From positions 124,001 to 188,000 of the forward strand of contig NC_021184.1 in assembly GCF_000233715.2 (NCBI RefSeq): 64,000 nucleotides of DNA. Reading direction: 5' to 3'. How positions within the stretch are numbered: position 1 is the stretch's first letter; each line of letters begins with the position of its first letter. The notes below the pieces were generated by a model. That model did no database searches, was not told the origin of the DNA, and saw only the letters and a program-made list of their open reading frames with translations. The DNA comes from Desulfoscipio gibsoniae DSM 7213 (lineage in GTDB: Bacteria; Bacillota; Desulfotomaculia; Desulfotomaculales; Desulfallaceae). Shown here in pieces: positions 63,313-64,000 of the stretch. The translations under genes were made by a program, and so were the position numbers.

Positions 63313-63645
63313 ATCCCCCCGAGGTTGATGAATTTGAAAAGGCCGGGCTTCGCGCCTGTCCGTCCAGGAAGGTCAAACCTCCGGGCATAGAAGGTTGTCT
63401 GGCCTGGGCGGAATGTATTTTAACGGAGGAAATCAGAAGAGAAAAATATTCTTTGGTCATAGGCACGGTGGTCCATTTGGAGGTGGACGACGGTTTCTTC
63501 AATGAGGCCGGAGAAATGGACTACGAGCGGGCGATGCCGCTTTCCGTCATGCTGGGTGAAAAGGGTCTTTGGTCTACCAGGCCGGTATATGCCGGCAGGT
63601 ATGCGGATTACTCGGAAATGTTTATCAGAAAAGAAGACCGTAAAA
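63313..63645 (+). pseudogene. Flavin-reductase-like protein, both ends truncated, copy B
   Basis: The frame YPPEVDEFEKAGLRACPSRKVKPPGIEGCLAWAE... through LVIGTVVHLEVDDGFF and MFIRKEDR corresponds to 39175-39504 of copy A and is free of the 4-base deletion found there. The N-terminal half is replaced by the Fe-S gene fragment, and the last residues by the short repeat at 63644. Confidence 0.82.
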
Positions 63646-63694
63646 CCACGAAGATTCAATTACTCTGCCTCAGAGTCAGCCGGGATAATAAAAT
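63644..63694. repeat. Short duplicated segment, copy B
   Basis: AAAACCACGAAGATTCAATT...GGGATAATAAAATA, matching 40906-40955. It lies directly behind the flavoprotein fragment. Confidence 0.75.
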
Positions 63695-63798
63695 ATAAAT
63701 AGCTTTGCCACGAAGGTTTTCCCGTTAAACGGAGATCTTGGTGGTTTTTTTGTTTTCCGGGGGTCTTCCGGCATGTCCGGATAGCCGGACGGAAAAGG

Positions 63799-63984
63799 AT
63801 GACAAATTTTGACTTCATTAGAAAGGGAATAAGGCATTGGGTATTCAAAAAAGATGAAAACTACTGGCAAACCCGTTCCGACAGTTACAGTAAGCACATA
63901 CTGGAGGAGATGAACAGTTTTAAAAAGGACGCCTGGATCGCTCTAATCGATTATTTATTGAAGAACGATGTTAGTTCATTGTAA
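63799..63984 (+). CDS. Small protein or gene fragment of unknown family
   Basis: 61 codons from ATG 63799 (MTNFDFIRKGIRHWVFKKDENYW...), ending TAA at 63982-63984. GGAAAAGG lies immediately before the ATG, too close for a normal site, so the real start may differ or this may be a fragment. After it, AAAGGA and an ATG at 63998 begin another gene cut by the window edge. Confidence 0.4.
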   Translation: MTNFDFIRKGIRHWVFKKDENYWQTRSDSYSKHILEEMNSFKKDAWIALIDYLLKNDVSSL

Positions 63985-64000
63985 AGGACCTGTTAAAATG

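Noticed and set aside
1-64000. CRISPR arrays, rRNA and tRNA genes
   Set aside because: Looked for regular spaced repeats and for tRNA/rRNA signatures; the repeats found are dispersed duplications or palindromes, and the structured stretch at 34080-34335 is not cloverleaf-like.

Overview
The window reads as chromosome of an endospore-forming, anaerobic Firmicute of the Desulfotomaculum/Pelotomaculum (Peptococcaceae) kind. The grounds are the Clostridia/Bacilli order spoVT - mazG(yabN) - HU - rqcP(yabO) - yabP - yabQ - divIC - S1 protein - spoIIE - tilS - ftsH, further sporulation genes (spoIIR, a SpoIID-like lipoprotein, yyaC, splB), a formate-tetrahydrofolate ligase, three chemoreceptors and a small siroheme/4Fe-4S reductase protein. 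TTG and GTG starts are frequent and are placed by strong purine-rich ribosome binding sites. The species assignment is inference.

Layout. 1-15.2 kb: the conserved sporulation, division, tRNA-modification and proteostasis core, mostly on the + strand, with spoIIR reversed behind a sigma-F-like promoter. 15.2-23.7 kb: one-carbon and folate metabolism (fhs, folP, folB, folK), a DUF134 regulator, an HD hydrolase, and a TPP riboswitch ahead of thiD and a HAD phosphatase. 23.7-27.3 kb: small accessory genes (AbrB/RelE toxin-antitoxin pair, HIT protein, frameshifted NUDIX, mug glycosylase, yyaC). 27.3-37.4 kb: a NarL-type regulator, three methyl-accepting chemotaxis proteins, a tyrosine recombinase, a decayed TnpB-like gene followed by a strongly structured RNA-like stretch, and a siroheme/4Fe-4S reductase with a Cys-rich partner.

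37.4-64 kb is different: a gene graveyard built from two rounds of segmental duplication. One locus (Phd/PIN toxin-antitoxin, ABC exporter, response regulator, sensor kinase, flavin-reductase-like protein) is present twice in the same order and orientation, near 37.5-39.5 kb and near 53.2-63.7 kb. The two copies carry different deletions, so neither is whole but together they nearly rebuild the ancestor. A second duplication (42.85-45.24 kb and 50.47-51.25 kb) carries a DNA methylase and a PEP-utilising-enzyme C-terminus, again with complementary deletions. An insertion sequence splits the response-regulator gene with a 6-bp target duplication; conceptual removal restores the reading frame exactly. 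Remnants of a group II intron, IS256, ilvD, a DUF3786-type Fe-S protein, a PAS protein and two PEP-synthase-like genes fill the gaps. Apparently intact genes inside this region are a GNAT acetyltransferase, splB, an O-methyltransferase-like gene, an ECF-type sigma factor, a DUF3795 protein, an Rpn-family nuclease and both toxin-antitoxin copies.

No rRNA, tRNA or CRISPR array was recognised. The most interesting unexplained signals are the two 59-bp near-identical palindromes with a compensatory base-pair change, the structured RNA-like region after the TnpB remnant, and the complementary decay of the duplicated blocks. All identifications are from reading motifs by eye; no database search was run.
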